Shown here piece after piece: positions 14,901 to 15,070 of a DNA stretch of 15,070 bases. The position numbers were made by a program, and so were the translations under genes. Position 1 is the stretch's first letter; every line of letters begins with the position of its first letter. Under the pieces are notes generated by a model. It saw nothing but the letters and a program-made list of their open reading frames with translations, was not told the DNA's origin and ran no database searches. Source of the stretch: a bacterium. GTDB taxonomy: Bacteria > CSSED10-310 > JAJRTK01. Location: positions 1 to 15,070 of the forward strand of contig JAJRTK010000518.1 in NCBI GenBank assembly GCA_024278345.1, given 5' to 3'.

Positions 14901-14943
14901 CGAAAAAAGCGCGCAGCGCACAAAGATGTGGGTCCAGGGTGGG
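14901..14943 (+). repeat. Relative of the left-edge element
   Basis: Same strand and gapless match to 1-40 (30 of 40 identical), strongest in AGCG-ACAAA and GGGTCCAGGG. The stem-loops that follow in the left copy are absent here. GTGGGTCCAGG (14928-14938) recurs inverted at 15058-15068, so another copy may begin at the window edge. Nothing else recognisable is seen from 14944 to 15057. Confidence 0.5.
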
Positions 14944-15070
14944 GTGGTGAATTTCCAGGTCACGCGGTGAGAGCAAGTTGATCGTGTTTTTGTTCCGCTT
15001 TCGGAGGCTTGAAAAAGGCTTCCTGTCGCTTTGTCCGGACCGTCTTGCCGAAACTGTCCTGGACCCACTT

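Noticed and set aside
14439-15068. 209-codon open frame on the minus strand
   Set aside because: Spans both transposase remnants and repeats on the opposite strand; no recognisable domain.
1-15070. tRNA or rRNA genes and an antiphage defence cluster
   Set aside because: No cloverleaf or rRNA-like segment was seen by eye, and no toxin, helicase, restriction or Cas-like protein is encoded.

Overview
The window is a GC-rich bacterial chromosomal segment with five well-supported genes, one less certain hypothetical gene, and repeat-rich margins. The taxon cannot be fixed from sequence alone. The valyl-tRNA synthetase carries the WDDNGLPTE signature rather than the usual bacterial GTDHAGIATQ type, and there is a secreted protein with a Thr/Pro-rich stalk. 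Together these loosely suggest a Verrucomicrobia-like or other non-proteobacterial lineage, but that is a low-confidence guess.

Layout. Positions 1-870 hold no convincing large gene. They contain a chain of three stem-loops (34-101), one arm of a 24-bp inverted repeat (210-233), a diverged copy of a dispersed hairpin repeat (338-436) and a possible 20-residue peptide gene (630-692). A hypothetical protein gene (873-1751, +) converges with a class A penicillin-binding protein of the PBP1C type (to 1776, -). That gene has no ATG, GTG or TTG upstream of its membrane anchor. A divergent gene encodes a secreted or anchored beta-propeller protein with a Thr/Pro-rich stalk and a C-terminal membrane segment. 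Next come valS (6292-8931, +) with a good promoter, and an RND/MMPL-family exporter (9041-11350, +), probably co-transcribed. A large beta-CASP metallo-beta-lactamase-fold ribonuclease (11373-13826, -) converges tail-to-tail with the exporter. Positions 14089-15070 hold a strong RNA-like structure, two transposase remnants fused end to end, the second arm of the 24-bp inverted repeat and a relative of the left-edge element.

The most interesting object is the beta-CASP nuclease. It appears to carry three tandem double-stranded-RNA-binding-like domains in its C-terminal third. A strong stem followed by a T9 tract lies upstream of it in its own transcription direction, so control of the nuclease through its own structured leader is conceivable (inference). 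The second theme is a dispersed repeat with the core CGGACGGATTGCCG in a hairpin. Three clear copies and one diverged copy all lie in gaps between genes.

Apart from valS with the exporter, the genes do not form an evident pathway. They look like housekeeping and envelope genes (cell wall synthesis, secreted surface protein, tRNA charging, export, RNA processing) bordered by mobile-element debris.
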